Below are positions 24,634-37,540 of a stretch of DNA of 64,000 nucleotides, piece by piece. The position numbers and the translations under genes are program-made. Below the pieces are notes generated by a model that was not told the DNA's origin, searched no databases, and saw only the letters and a program-made list of their open reading frames with translations. This DNA comes from Atherinomorus stipes (lineage: Eukaryota > Chordata > Actinopteri > Atheriniformes > Atherinidae), in NCBI GenBank assembly GCA_023101725.1, contig JALJCO010013358.1:124001-188000 (forward strand). Reading direction: 5' to 3'. The first letter of the stretch is position 1; every line of letters starts with the position of its first letter.

Positions 24634-26170
24634 TGCACCACTTGTAAACAGTGATAGAGGATTTAAACTGTAGCTTCTGCCTGTGACGTGATGTTTTTGC
24701 TCGGAAGGATAAACAGAAGTTTCTGTTCAGTGTTAGAAAGTCTTAATTGGTTTTAGCCTTGTAAATATAGAAATCAGTGTTAGTGTCAAAACTGGTCCAA
24801 TGATTTCTTACGGATGAGTAAAACGTGTTTTGTGTTGTTTTTTTTAAGTTATTTTCACAGTAATTTACCATAGTTTTAATGTTGCCTCAAATAATTTATT
24901 ATGCTGTTGCAGCTGGATGTAAAATGAATGAAGTAGAAACTCATTTTTTCTCATTGATATTGCATGAAAGCTCATTCAGTCAGTTTCATAGGAATTTCAG
25001 CCTGGACTCAAAGACTAGATGTTTAGCTTAAAAGAAAAAAGGCTGATGGACTTTATTCTCCTGCATCCTTCTTTTTGAGTATATGTTGAGTTGCTGGCTT
25101 AGTGCATTTCGAGTGCTGTGCATTTTCTCTCTCAGTATTGAAAGAAGTTAAACCTCCAGGTATAAGATCTCTGAAACTGTCCATTAGTTTTCTGTCTTCT
25201 CCAGTAAGTCTCCAACTAAAACCGAGTCTATGGTGTCTATTGGAAAAACGCACTTCAGGCATGTTTCCAATAGACCCAGTGATAACGGCGATGGCTGCTG
25301 GTTTTATTTGGATCCCTGATAAATATACAGCCCAGGGACTTTTAGTTTAGCATAATGGCCAAGATGAGATGGTAGCAATGGAAAATAACGTAGCTTTACA
25401 GAGTTTACTCAGCAGGTTTTCAGTTTCACATTTAAAAGGACACTTTTAAACGTGAACTTTTGCTACAACATGCAGAAAGAGCTGCTAAACAATGATGGCA
25501 ATCATACTACTGCTGCAGTGTTTTGTCGTAATGATAGCGAACCTGTGGGTAGTACATTTGTCCAGTCATTATTTATATGACCTCCTGCCGAATAACCATA
25601 AAGTGAGCAAGCATCTGATTAATAACTGAGGGACAAAGGGAATGCAAATGGCAGATGGAGGATGAGTGAAGTATTTATCCTCCGCAGGTTCAGCTCTACA
25701 GGCAGCCTGACTCATAATCATTCTGTCAGAGGGGCTCCTTTTTTGAGGTCATGATAGAGCTGGTGTTTCAGCCCAGGAGAGGAGCACAGATTACACTGAT
25801 GAAAGTTGTCCCACACTGGACTGCGAAAGCCTGGTGGAGAAAGATCCTCTTAAAAACAGAATTCAATTACTCAATTCTTTCATGTCAAGGACAGAAGAGA
25901 GAAGCAACACTGATTCTATTGTTCTCGATTATTCCATTCAAACAATTAAAGCCAATTTTTTTTAATATGCAGATATGTAGGTATATATATTTTTTTTTTG
26001 GATACAATATCTGTCCTACAGACAGATCAACAGATCTATTGTTTAAAACAAATTTTAAAAATTTACTTCTTTTCCTTGGCTTTCAGCAGCTAGAAATGAA
26101 CTCAGGGGATGTCTTTTGGATTAGATCTTCTCGCTTTATTTATTTATTTTTTATTCTTGATACTATTTAA
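24634..26170. other. Intronic stretch without gene
   Basis: No exon, RNA gene or bounded repeat is seen. A 139-codon frame at 25751-26170 is low-complexity in its second half and has no domain. Confidence 0.5.
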
Positions 26171-26191
26171 ATATATATGTGTATTATACAC

Positions 26192-26235
<44 letters not shown>
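26171..26235. repeat. TA microsatellite
   Basis: A TA array with TGTG interruptions at its left side. Confidence 0.95.
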
Positions 26236-26237
<2 letters not shown>

Positions 26238-27000
26238 TTTATTCCTTTAACTATTTCATTCAACACGTATTTTTACAGTAAATTCATTTTACTGTAATCT
26301 TTGTGTGGTTTTGCCGTGTTGATGTTGTGAAGCACTTTGGTCAACAGAAGTTGTTTTAAATGTGCTATACAAATAAACTTTGAATTGAATTGAATAAACT
26401 TTTACAGATTTCATTTATTTAGATGAATTACAAAATTAATCAAGTATATAATACTGTAAGGCAGGATGAAAACAATCTTTGCTCTTTCCGTTTTTAAAGG
26501 CGGCACTTTCTTAAACATATAATTAAAGTTAAAAGTGCTGCCATGCAATATTGCAAAAAAAGAACACTTGTACAGCTTTAAGTGCATTGAGTAATGCACT
26601 TAACCAGCATAATAGCTACATAAGGAATGGAGACATTATACATAATTGTGGTTTCCAGACATTTGTTCTTTCTGGTAACTGGGCTAAATAAGTCTGCAAA
26701 CAGCAGGGGCCAATGATATGTGGTCTAGAACAGGTATGTGGGACTGCAAAATGCACGACTACCTGATAAAACTACATTTGATACAAATCCCTCATGAGCA
26801 TTTTTGGGCTTGTGACATGAACTTGATGTCCAATTGACGCTTGGGGGTTTTGTTTTTTGTTTCCAAGTGACTCTGGACTGGCCTGATCACATTTTTCAGC
26901 CCCACCCCCTTTTTGCTTTGGTTCTGTGCTCGCGTAACTCATTTGTAAAGCATGAAGTTAGCACAGAACTGGCACATGAAACACGTTGATCTGCAGCCCA

Positions 27001-27343
27001 CACTGGAAAAACTCAAATCTTAGCGATATAATTATCAAGAAAATTTTGCTTATACCACTGGCCATATTTTTTGCTTATTACAAGCAAAGAAATATTTTTT
27101 TTTAACTTATTCTAAGGGTGACCAAGATTTTTTTTGCTTGTGATAAGCAAAAAATTCTGCCAATGGCATAAGCAAAATTTTCTTGATAAGATTTCTTGAC
27201 ATAAGATGCATTGCCTTAAAACAAGATCTTATATCTTACTGAAACGCTTCTCTTTAAGTAATTTTGTCTTATTTTGAGTGTGATGAGATATTTTGACTTG
27301 AAATGAGAAAAATATACTTGTTACGATTTGAGTTTTTGCAGTG
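27001..27343. mobile_element. hAT-like miniature element (CACTGCAAAAACTCAA type)
   Basis: The terminal inverted repeats are CACTGGAAAAACTCAAAT at 27001 and ATTTGAGTTTTTGCAGTG ending at 27343. A second, internal inverted pair is TTATCAAGAAAATTTTGCTT near 27036 and AAGCAAAATTTTCTTGATAA ending near 27189. The ends resemble a very common fish hAT miniature family. The 8 bp flanks do not match, so the target duplication has decayed. Confidence 0.8.
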
Positions 27344-27679
27344 CAATCAGATCTTTTGGTTCTGTGCTGGTGGATTCAAGCATATGTCAGACTCGAGGAG
27401 AAAAATTATAGAAAAGGAAAGAAAAGAAAAAAATAAAAACCTGGCACATCAGACAAATGCTGCAATGTCTACTTGTTGACAGGATTTCCACAGCAGCTCC
27501 ACTGGCTTCTGCTGCTCTGATGGTAGAACCTGTTGAAAGCTGCACTGCTTACCGTACACAACACTTTTGCTCTGGTCTGAGTAACCCTCTTGGTCATACA
27601 GACTAGTTTAACTAGATGATATTTCTATTGTCATAATGTGCTAATATAACAATTATTTTACTGCTCCATGAGTTTGTTT

Positions 27680-28370
27680 GTGAGGCTTCCTGAACAAAGT
27701 CATTATTTGTAGTTCTCCCTTAATCCACAAAGGTGCTACAAAACAGCAAATCCCCATAGACTCCCATCTTAAAAAGGCCAACTTCACAGCAGAAATAAAC
27801 ATGTTTACAGCCTGGTTCAAAAAATCATTTTAGGTTTAATAGGTCGATTTTACCTTCATGTCAACTGTGAGGGGGGTGAACTTTCTAAAAACTCATCTGT
27901 TTAGATGTTATTTAATCTTAAAATTAATTAAGGCCGTGCCCTTTTGATTGACATGCGGCAGACCGGAAGCCCGCCCTGCTGACCAGTGGCTCCTAGTTAG
28001 CTCTTTGTTTGCTCTCAGTAAGGTCTCAGTTTGTAGCAGAGTCGCACAATGTTGTTTTTAGTCAGATAATAGCAAGCCTAAGCGTGTCGTACCTTTATCT
28101 CACTACTTCGGGAGCTAATCTTCGTTAGCTTCTGTTAGTTTCAAGTTATTTCGGTTAGCGTTTAGCCCAGAGTACGTCAGCTGTCAATCATTTGCCCCAC
28201 GGCTCGAAGCGGCCTTGCCTTTGCCCATTTTAGTATTTTCCGGGAGTGACGACACACGTGACACGGCACGATGGTGACGGTGGGACACGCGCAACTGGCT
28301 TCACTTTTAGCTCTTCAGAAACTAACGGGTGACGTAGCGAAAGGTTTGTCCCTCTCTATTAACGGTCTAT
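27680..28370 (-). repeat. Repeat family R, copy B
   Basis: Inverted relative to copy A and without the TTAA insertion. The uninterrupted site reads GGCCTTAATTAATTTTAAG on the complementary strand. The segment 28220-28310 (TTTTCCGGGAGTGACGAC) is shared with copy D. Confidence 0.8.
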
Positions 28371-29171
28371 ATGTATATTTGAACTGGGATGAAAAGAGAT
28401 AATTATGACTTAAACATTTCCAGCTTTTTAACGCATTGTGTAAACTGGCAATAGACCTTCATAGCTGGGTTTCCGTTACGTGACCTGGATCATGTACACC
28501 AAGGCTTTGAATGGGCTGGCCCAGACAGTGACCCTCATTTATCAAATGATCGAACAACGGAAATCTGTAGTTACATCTATTTCCACGCAAGAGTTGGCAT
28601 TTATTTTTAACCACCTTTCATCAACATGACCAGTGAATCAGCTAGCAGATTTCTAATTTCATTTTATATTTATTATTGGTTTTGGGCTGAGTAGTTGAAT
28701 GCTTTCAGGGCAAAATGAATTGGAGGCAGCTTTTGTGTAGGTGTTTATGGACAATATAAAGATTTTTAAATGATTTATTTGTTCAAATTTATGTCCGTGT
28801 GTTTTCCCTACCTCCTCTATAAGAGAATTCAATACTTTTTGGATTGCATCATCATGTATAAAGAAAACAAACAAAAAAGTAAAACACATTTCACCTCAAA
28901 GTCTGAATTCAGTCTCTTGTTAAACTTGGTTGAGATAGCAGGACAGCGCCGGCGAGGGGGAGGAGCGGCACGTTTCCACATTTTGTCCAGAAATGGTTTA
29001 TCTTCTGATTCTTTCTGTCCCATGTTTATTCTCTTTTCTCTGTCAAACATGCAGAGAAACACATTTACATTAAATGCTGCATCAAAATTTATCACTGTGG
29101 TAAAGTGTCCATTTTTATTTTCTCAATAAATGACGCTTTTTGGGAGCATATGTATCTCTCACTGATGCTCA

Positions 29172-29386
29172 CTAACTCAGGGGTAGGCAACGGCGGTCCT
29201 CGAGCATCCTGCAGGGACAGGAGCTTCCCTGCTGCAACATGCCTGACTCAGATCAGAGGGTAATTGGCAAACTGGTGCAGAGCTTGATATAAAGCTCTGT
29301 GCATGTCACAAGGTGTGTTGCAGCAGGGAAGCTCCTATACCTGCAAGATGCAGACCCTGGAGGACCAGAACTGCCTCCCCCTGCGC
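29172..29386. mobile_element. Foldback miniature transposon
   Basis: Perfect 20 bp inverted arms lie at 29220-29239 (GGAGCTTCCCTGCTGCAACA) and 29316-29335. The outer parts GGCGGTCCTCGAG and CTGGAGGACCAGAACTGCC are also inverted, imperfectly. Same general family as 3617-4050. Confidence 0.8.
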
Positions 29387-30150
29387 TAACTCATTAAATG
29401 GCTTTAAGGAGTCTCATGGTTAACATACCTCCAACCTTTTCAGCCAACATGACACTCATGTCTAGAAAAGATGTCTATGGTCTGAACCAAGTCTTTGTAC
29501 AGTTACATGGTTAACCATTCTCATGTGTCACATTATTTCAAGAGCTTTGCCATCTGTTTTTATGTGAATTAACAAACTGCTCTTTTACTCAAATGATCTT
29601 TTAATGAAAAAGATTTACTTTCTGTCCTGCATAGAAATATAATTTGTGAACATCTCTCTCTCTTGCTCTGACCTTTTACAAATTGAAGACAACAGCTGCA
29701 AGAATTAACTGCAGATCCTGTGATGGTTGTTTTGGGCTCTAGGATACGTCTATATGTATTATACAGTTTGCCCAAAGGCTAATTTTATTGCTGTGAAGAC
29801 TCCTGAATTAATTAGCGGTTATTTAAAATTGGCCGTATTTGTTAATGATTTTCCTTCCAGCAGGTTTTATATTTTGGTGATTCTTTTAACTGTCCTGTCA
29901 TGGTAATACTCTGCGTACTCAAAGCTGCTTTATAATTAAGCTTTAGAGAACTTATTCAGTAGCAAACAGGACACCAGATACTAGAGTTTAGAGCTATAAA
30001 TAAGACAGGGATGCCTTGCTTCTCTTTCTGTGTGCCTCTGTCATTACTGTAGCATCTCACCTGGATCATGCACTCCATTTTCCGGTGACAACAGTGTCCC
30101 TGACCTGCCGTTACTTACTGATGCTGAGAGATTTGAGACCGTAACATATA

Positions 30151-30666
30151 CAGTTGTGTTTAAACGTTGACATACCTTCCCATTAAAGACAGAAAAAATC
30201 ATCTGCCAGTGAAATAGGTTGAAATTGACTAAAGTAATAATGAATAAAAAAAAATATAATCATGACATTGATTTTAAATTCAGGTTAAACAGAAATGATA
30301 AAATTAAACAAATAAAAAAATATAACAAGCAGTGAAGCACGATGGGGCTCATGAACTAAAATTTTGTTGAGCAAAAATTTGAGGCAATCACTGCAATCAA
30401 GTGTTTTCTGTCACATCCAATCAGACTTCTGCACCTGTTGACAGGTATTTTGGTCCAATGTCTATGAGCAAGGTGAATTTGTTTGTATGCTTTTTTTTTT
30501 AATCATTTTACAACCAAAATTCAAAATAAATGTTTTATTATACAAAATTGTAATTTAGTGAATTTTTATTTATCATTATTTTTTTATTATTTTCTTGTTA
30601 TTTGAATTACTGTTGTGAATTTAACCTTTTTTAATGGGAGGGGATCTAAACTTTCAAGCACAACTG
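30151..30666 (-). mobile_element. Tc1-type miniature element, copy 1
   Basis: TA-flanked ends: CAGTTGTG at 30151 and CACAACTG ending at 30666, with TA at 30149-30150 and 30667-30668. The interior holds TTCTGCACCTGTTGACAGGT, found inverted in the copies at 55548 and 62157. There is no transposase. Confidence 0.8.
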
Positions 30667-31079
30667 TAAAAACAGTTGAAAAGTTGCCTCTTCCTCCGAA
30701 ATCAGCTTTTGAAAAATTGCTGAGATAAAGCTAATTTTGAAAAAGCACTCATAGTGACTTCATCACAGAAAAGTTGTTATGCAAATCATTTGGCTTTCAT
30801 GATCAACAACTGTTCAACTTTGTATTGATTGTCAGTCATTTCGCGGTGATCAATCATGCCATTTGATTTTAATGGATTGCTTGTAATTTCCGGACTGTGG
30901 ACATGCCGCTGTCATAACGTTATCTGAAAAAGTGATGCGCAACATCCCAAAATCTGTAATGATGATAGCAAATGATCTACTATAACTTTTTAATAACTAA
31001 AATAGAGGACTTTTTCATTAAGCCCCAATAAATGATAAATCAAATTCAGATTTAAAACCTACCAACCTACTAACCAACT

Positions 31080-31270
31080 AATTTCTGGGTTGTTTCAACC
31101 CAGACATTTGGGTTGTTGTCCCAACTTCTGGGTTAAAATAACCCAAGATTGTAGTCAACATAACCCAACTTCTGGGTCAAATATTCAACCCGAAAGTTTG
31201 GTAAAAAAATAAATAAATAAATAAATTCTTGGTTGGTATAACCCATGATGTGTTATTTTTGGCCCAGGAT
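31080..31270. repeat. GGGTT/AACCC palindrome-rich repeat, copy 1
   Basis: Dense inverted words (TTCTGGGTTAAAATAACCC, AACCCAACTTCTGGGTCAAA, TTCAACCCGAAAGTTTGG) form short hairpins. An AAAT array splits it near 31210. A longer inverted-orientation copy is at 51640-52020. Confidence 0.7.
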
Positions 31271-31732
31271 TTTTCATTGTGTAATAACTGACTTTGAGAA
31301 GGTGCTGTCATCAACTAAAAATGAGAGCTTGACAGGAATCAGAAAGCTGCTTACCCTGCATGGTATAAGACACGGAATAGAATAAGTTCAGCCAGAGAGG
31401 GCAAGCTATAGAAAACATGACTCTTGTGTTTGTTGGTGTAGCCAAACAATGGTTTATTGAAATCATATGTATATATACATATAAGTATTAGCAAAGCTAA
31501 ACATCATGAAGCACATAGTCCTCAGTGTCAGATGCAGCAGCAGGTCCATCACACTGTGAGACAAGCTGAGCTCATCAGTGAAGTTGTTCAGTTTACAATC
31601 AATCATCGGTAGCTGATTCAGCTGACAGTAGCTTAGTCACACTGACATCAAGTAGCTTTTATTCTATTGTATGTCATGCTATAAGCAGGTTAAGATAATC
31701 TTCCATCTATCTAGCTTGCATGGGGTCTGTCC

Positions 31733-31930
31733 TTGCAAAGAGAGAGAGGAGGAGATGCAAGTGAAGAAATGGGAAGTGACGGTTGCTCTGAAGATAGTGA
31801 GGAAGTTGAGAAGAAGAAAGAAGAGAAAGACAGTAACAGGCTGAGCAGTGGAGAAGTGTGTTTGGATGAACCAGGGATATGGCCACAGAAGCCATTTTGC
31901 CATTTAGAGTTTAAACTAAGATCACACATA
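31733..31930 (+). pseudogene. Possible hAT/ZMYM-like protein remnant
   Basis: An open frame has a Glu/Ser/Lys-rich stretch followed by LDEPGIWPQ. Acidic linkers before a D-P-x-x-W-P motif are known near the N-terminus of hAT-derived and ZMYM1-like proteins. Nothing on either side extends the match, and a chance purine-rich frame is possible. Confidence 0.2.
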
Positions 31931-32157
31931 CTGTATTATCTTTGTTTTATACTTTTGGAAAAGCAAGCATGAGAACTATTGATTAAGGGGACCATCAAGA
32001 TGGTGTGCCATATACAAATAGATGAACCTTTTGCTCACATCACCCATTAGTTTCTAAAGGATGGGAATATCAATACCCTGGAGTTGATATTTCAATACCA
32101 GCCAGACAAAATATTGAATTTGTTATATCTTTGAGTACTGAGATACCACTGAGTACC

Positions 32158-32595
32158 ACCACGCTCAGACTTGCTGTTACGGCTAAAGACCACTGTTGTG
32201 TTACTCTGCTACAGGCTGGGGGCCTTCCTAGGAGCAAACAGGGAGCTAACTACCTGCCACCAGTGCTAACAGTGACAGCTGGTCCGTCGCCTGTCACTCA
32301 AAAGGACACGCCCCTAATCATGCATAATTTCAATTTTAAATAACATCTCAATAGATGACTTATAAAAAAAAAGAATCACCCTCCTTACAGTTGACTTAAA
32401 GGTTAACTTGACCTATTAAACCCAAAGTGATTTTTTGAACCAGGCTGTAAACATGTTTATTTCTTCTGTGGAGTTGGCCTTTTTAGTCAATGGGGATTGA
32501 CTCCATTTTGCACTCAGCCCCTAGTGGATGAGGGGTGAATTGCATTTTTGTAAGATTTCTGTGTCCACTGGAGGTTGCCACTTGGTTTGCACATA
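32158..32595 (+). repeat. Repeat family R, copy C, partial
   Basis: It has the middle and end blocks of R (TTACTCTGCTACA, GTCACTCAAAAGGACACGCC, GACCTATTAAACCCAAA, CTGTAAACATGTTTATTTC, TGGAGGTTGCCACTTGG). It lacks the beginning and the TTAA insertion. Confidence 0.75.
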
Positions 32596-33308
32596 GGGCC
32601 AGGATATAGTGGAACACCCCTGCCTAAAGGCAACCTCCTCTGTGTCCACATAATAATGTTAGGAGTTTGAATAACAAGTCACTCTCTACAGGAACATGCA
32701 ATATTGTGACAAAACAACAAAATGTAAAAGACAAACATTGCAAAATTCCTGTGCCATTTTTTGTGTAAATTACACTGCATCCTTATGCAGACCTTTCAGA
32801 GAGAGAAAGAAATGTTAAAGACACAACATAACTTTTAGACCTTAAAATATCGTTTCTGACTTGTTTCGATGGCACACAAACATTCGTTATGTGCATTTTT
32901 GAGCCGTCATTGCCCAGCGGCATCCTGGGGCTCAGAAACTGCACTATGTACAGTAAATTTTCCATCTGGGACTCGGCTGTGACGTTGGACCGCACACCGC
33001 GTCACTTACTAGCAAACAGATATGAACCAGATATGAACACAGCAGATGTTTTGAAGGCGCTTCATGGAGGATTCAGCAAAGAAACGCAAGGAAACATTAC
33101 CAGAGGAAGAAAAGAAAAGAAAGAGGGGAAGAGACAGAACAAGAGTCAAGATAAGACTGTCTTTTACTGGCTGGGGGAGCTCACTGTACAAGTACGATGC
33201 AAGATGGATGCTAGTTTGAACGTTGATAGGGGGAAAACTGCTAGAAGTTCTGTTGCCTTTAAGCTTTTAAAACAGAAGAAAAAAATTATTTTCATGGAAT
33301 GTTTTTTT
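32596..33308. other. Intronic stretch without gene
   Basis: A 140-codon open frame at 32889-33311 has no recognisable domain, and its C-terminal half is lysine-rich. The GC-richer part at 32880-33060 may belong to a decayed transposon. Confidence 0.4.
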
Positions 33309-33892
33309 TAAGGATGTCCGATATTATCGGCCTATCGATATTGGCATTAAACTGTGATACCGGAAAACATCGGTATCGGTTTTTTGGGCCGATATTTTGA
33401 AAAAACAAAATCTTGCGAGATTTCAGTAAAAATCTTGTTCTATTAGCAGCAGTCCAACATGTAGAAAAGTCTCTGTTATCCCGGAAGAACTTTATTTCCC
33501 AGCATGCCTTTCAGAATCACGTGACTACGGTGCAGTTATTGCTGATACAGCAGCTACTGACTTGCTTTGACGCTGCTTATAATATGTCTGTTTTTTAGTT
33601 GTTGGTTAAGTTACCAAGTTGTCAGAAACATTAGAATTAGCCACATGTTGGCTAATACCTGCTAGTATCTGATATCTGGCAGCCAGATGTCCAAAATGAA
33701 CTCCTCTGGCTGAATTAAGGCGATTTTGGGATCTTTGCTCACAGAGCAGAATATAGCTGTATTTATCGAAATATGAGAGATACAACCTCACAGCTCTCTG
33801 CATATATCTGTATCGGTTGATATCGGAATTTAAGAGTTGGACGATATCAGTATATCAGATATCAGTAAAAAAGCCTACATGGAACATCCCTA
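33309..33892. mobile_element. Non-autonomous hAT element with 8 bp target duplication
   Basis: Starts TAAGGATGTCCGATATTATC and ends GGAACATCCCTA. Flanking GTTTTTTT occurs at 33301-33308 and 33893-33900. The interior is full of ATCGGTATCGG/GATATCGG words. The class (TAGGGATGTCCGATATT) is a frequent fish hAT derivative as I remember it. Relatives lie near 39835 and 55225. Confidence 0.8.
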
Positions 33893-33900
33893 GTTTTTTT

Positions 33901-34809
33901 TCCTTTTTTTTTTTATATCATTATTTATTCACATGGTTGTATGCCCTGGTTGAAGTTGTTCAAGGCAGTTTTTGTATGTTTTTAGCATTCAGGATTTATT
34001 CCTTTCTTTCAGTACCATAATGAAAGGCTGTGTCAGGCTGTCAGGCTGTGTGGGTGGTTGCACGTGGGTAAATTTTCTTTAACAGCCTAGTAACTTGCTA
34101 GGGGTCACCTAAACCATTAACGATAATTTCATTTGTCTGTACTTTCTATAAAGATAATCAATAGTTTATATCACCCCTCCTCTAATCTCTGTTTAATGAG
34201 ATTTCATAGATTCATAACTACATTACTCATAATCAAACAAAACAAAAATGGTGTTGTAATCTTCTTGCATTAATTTTAATTGACATAAGTTGTAATGTCC
34301 TTATTGATGTGTTTGACATGAAAACCTGTTGAAGTCCATTTGGAACATCTCTGCCCACCATTGAGACAAGTTTTATTTCCCACCCACTTTTTTCTACATT
34401 TCTTCTCCATTTTCATGAACTTAAAGGTCCCAGCATGTTATTGCTTTAACTAGCTGTTGCTAAGACTGACCGTGAGAGTTGCAAACAGTTTCAGTGGCAC
34501 GAGAAGTAAAACCCTCAAGCAGGGACTTTTTTGAGGGGGTAAAATGATTTCTTTGGAACTTAATTTTAAGACCTTGATATCTGTGTGGAAACACACAGAG
34601 AGCCCTCTAAGAGTCGAAATCCCTGAGGAAAGTTTTTTGCCCATCTGCTGCTCTGCCTTTGGCAGGTAGTGCGCGGTGGGAATCTGCCTCCTGCAGCTGA
34701 GTTGATTAGTGTAGCAGGACCGAACAAACAAAAAGCTGAGGTTTAAAATTCAGTCATCAGGAATGTTCTTTTACTTAAGATATGGATTAATAGCATTTGA
34801 ACAAAATGC
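33901..34809. other. Intronic stretch without gene
   Basis: No exon or bounded repeat is seen. Confidence 0.5.
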
Positions 34810-35334
34810 TTAAAGGTACAGTATGCAAGAATTACTGACATTTAGTGGTAAATATAGGTATTTGAAATAAAAGATGTTTTCTTTCAAATGACTTCATATT
34901 CCAGCACTGTCGTGAATGTATGATGGCCCTTTGTGGCCAAAATTCTCCCAGACATAAAGATGTTTTTATCTGTGTGTAGCTATGACTGTACTATGAGTAA
35001 CTATTTGTAATGTCTTTTTAGGCATTACTGATTCCAAACAGTCTCTAATTCCCATTAAACAAAGCTGGTACAGCAGTTTTACAGTTCAGAGATCCTTACT
35101 TGACATACATTGTTTTGTCTATTCAGGGACTCCGTAGTAAAAATGTCAGAACAAATATGGCAGCCTCCATATGTGCACCTGCCAGCAAGTAGATATAAAT
35201 GACTTATTCTAAGAAAATAAGCATATAACAGCTATTCTAGTACAGCAATTACACTTCAATAGAAACAGTTTTGAATTACACACCATATTTTTCTGCCATT
35301 GACCTTTGATTTTTTTTACATACTGTACCTTTAA
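34810..35334. mobile_element. TTAA-type (piggyBac-like) miniature element
   Basis: Perfect 16 bp inverted ends: TTAAAGGTACAGTATG at 34810-34825 and CATACTGTACCTTTAA at 35319-35334. TTAA at both termini is the expected piggyBac-type target. There is no transposase frame. Its right part is shared with 37541-37939. Confidence 0.88.
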
Positions 35335-35368
35335 TTTTATTTTCAGTAACTAAGACAACACTCTATAA

Positions 35369-35562
35369 CAGATTGGTTGAATTTGACCAATATCTTTGGT
35401 AATTATGTGTCTGTCCAAAAAGTTTATTTGTTCAAAATGACCAGTATAAATTGGTCACTTTGACCAATATATTGTTAATCCGACCAATCTTTGGGATAAA
35501 ACAACCCAAAGATTGGTTGGACACATAACTACCAACCAGACTGGTAAAATGCAACCAATCTG
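35369..35562. mobile_element. ATTGGT/ACCAAT palindromic miniature element
   Basis: The ends CAGATTGGTTGAATTTGACC and GGTAAAATGCAACCAATCTG are inverted copies. The inner sequence (TTATGTGTCTGTCCA against TTGGACACATAA) continues the hairpin, so nearly the whole 194 bp can fold. It resembles the GGGTT/AACCC family in design but not in sequence. Confidence 0.75.
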
Positions 35563-37540
35563 TTTTTAGGATGAAGCTAGCTTTTGTTGTTTAAACCTGA
35601 ACTAACCCTCTGCTGTTAGCACCCTTGCCATTCTTGAACAACAGAGCGCCTTGGTGTGAAAGAAGCCGAGGGAAAATCTTTGGGGTGCATCAGTAATCAA
35701 CGCTGAAATGAAGTTACAGCAGATGTTGAACCATGAATGAAGCCTTATCAATTCTCCTCTCAAATCCGTATGATAAGTATCTCTTCATGCCCCCAAATCC
35801 AATCAGTTTATTCCCAGTTCCTCTAGCTATTATTCTCAACTGTCTAATAGATTTTTTTTTTCTTTTTTGTCATTTCCAAGCTTACCTATACAGAATCATC
35901 ATTCAATTAATGGTGCATTATGTGCCCTTAGAAAAAAGTGTTTTCTTTCTAATAAAATAAATATTTATTCTTTAGGTCCCACATGTAATTTACACACATT
36001 CTCTTGTGTGAAGGGCGATGGCAGTTGCTATGGATTCACAGTTGAACTGAACAGCTTTTCCAGAATAATCAGCAGATGTAACACATTGACTGTGTTGCAC
36101 TACCAGAGATACAATTGTCACTTTATCTCTGTCCTGTAATGGCTCTGGTCACCTGCATTACCAAAACACCAGGGTCCTCCCTCAGGTTGCCGCCTGCAGA
36201 TATGGCCATTAGTTCTGCTCCCGTGCTTACAGGAGTGAAATCCCAGGTCAGCGGAAGGCAGTGAGACATAGGAGTGAATGACATCCCATCCAATTACTTG
36301 TCACCTCTACACAGGCTGGTGGAGGGACTTGAGAAGACCACATGAGACAAGCAATTACACAGAAAAAAGATTCTGATTACTGCAGAGGTATAGCACACCT
36401 CTGCCTCACCCTTCTATAGTTTTCATGTCTTAAAATGATGCAAACCAAAGTATTGAGATATTTATTATACCAAACACATTGATTCTTTGTGAAAATCCCA
36501 GAGGGGCTCCAGGGCACATAATCAAAGTGAGATCTATATGTATAAAAGCAATCCAAGAGGAAAGACGATGTGTGTTTTGTGGATGAACTACTAGCTTTCA
36601 AGGCTAGTTAATAGAACATTGATTTTTTTTGTGTGAGTGCTGCCTACATTTGACCATGAGGATATTTTTTAGTAAGACAGCAGAAAATGCCACAATGTCT
36701 GTTTGGAAAAAAAAAAAGAATGGGGATTATTGTTATGCCTGGGTACAGAAAAACTAACCCTCTGATGATATACAGTATTACAAATACATCCTATTACCTC
36801 AGATATATGAGAGTTTTAAGCATTTTTGCTAACACTCATTCTTACTGATTTGGTTATCGTGAGTAAGTTAGCCCAGCATTTCATTATGAGGACAATTAAA
36901 CCCAGGAAAACAAATGTTGTCTGGTGCTGAATTATTTTTTTCCTCCCACATTTGCTTGTTTGTTTTTTTGACTTAACAAAAATGAACCTGTGTTTTTCAG
37001 CAGCCCCCATCTGAAACGCTGTGACAGCCTACTGCTGTGACTGAGGTTCATACACAAAGAGAAATGTGACTCAAGCAATGGCCTTGAAAAATGGTCTAAT
37101 GGGAAAGAAAATGAAAAAAGGAAACTTACTCCTCTGAATATAGACAGTCAAAGACGGAGCCACCAGCCATTCATGATGGCTGCACAACAGTTGCATTACC
37201 ACAAATTCAAAATGCGTCAATTTTTACCTGGTAATCTGTACAAGGAGAAAGTTGAAATGGCAAAGAATATTAGAGGTGATGGATACAAGTTAAATTCCTC
37301 CCCGCCAGTACAGGTCTCACACTCGCTTACTCAGTTAGCATTAGCAACTTTACAGAAGCAGCTAACCGGTAATAGGCATTAGCAAATGTTTAACTTACAT
37401 GTCCAGGAGAAAAGCAGTAACCTTTGCTCATCCTGTTTCATTTTCTATCAGATTGAATTTGAGGAAGATGCTATTTCTACACAGAGCAATCAAGCTAGCA
37501 AATCCTGTGTGAATACGAATAGCACAGAATCCTTAAAACA
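35563..37540. other. Intronic stretch without gene
   Basis: No exon is recognised. The block at 37150-37540 (GGTAATCTGTACAAGG, then AGTTAGCATTAGCAACTTTA) looks like transposon interior sequence. It may belong to the TTAA-type element ending at 37939. Confidence 0.4.

Noticed and set aside
27001..27343. Target-site duplication for the CACTGCAAAAACTCAA element
   Set aside because: The 8 bases on each side do not match, so the duplication is not claimed even though the terminal repeats are clear.
32889..33311. 140-codon open frame on + strand
   Set aside because: No domain; the lysine-rich half comes from purine-rich DNA and it ends at the edge of a hAT insertion.
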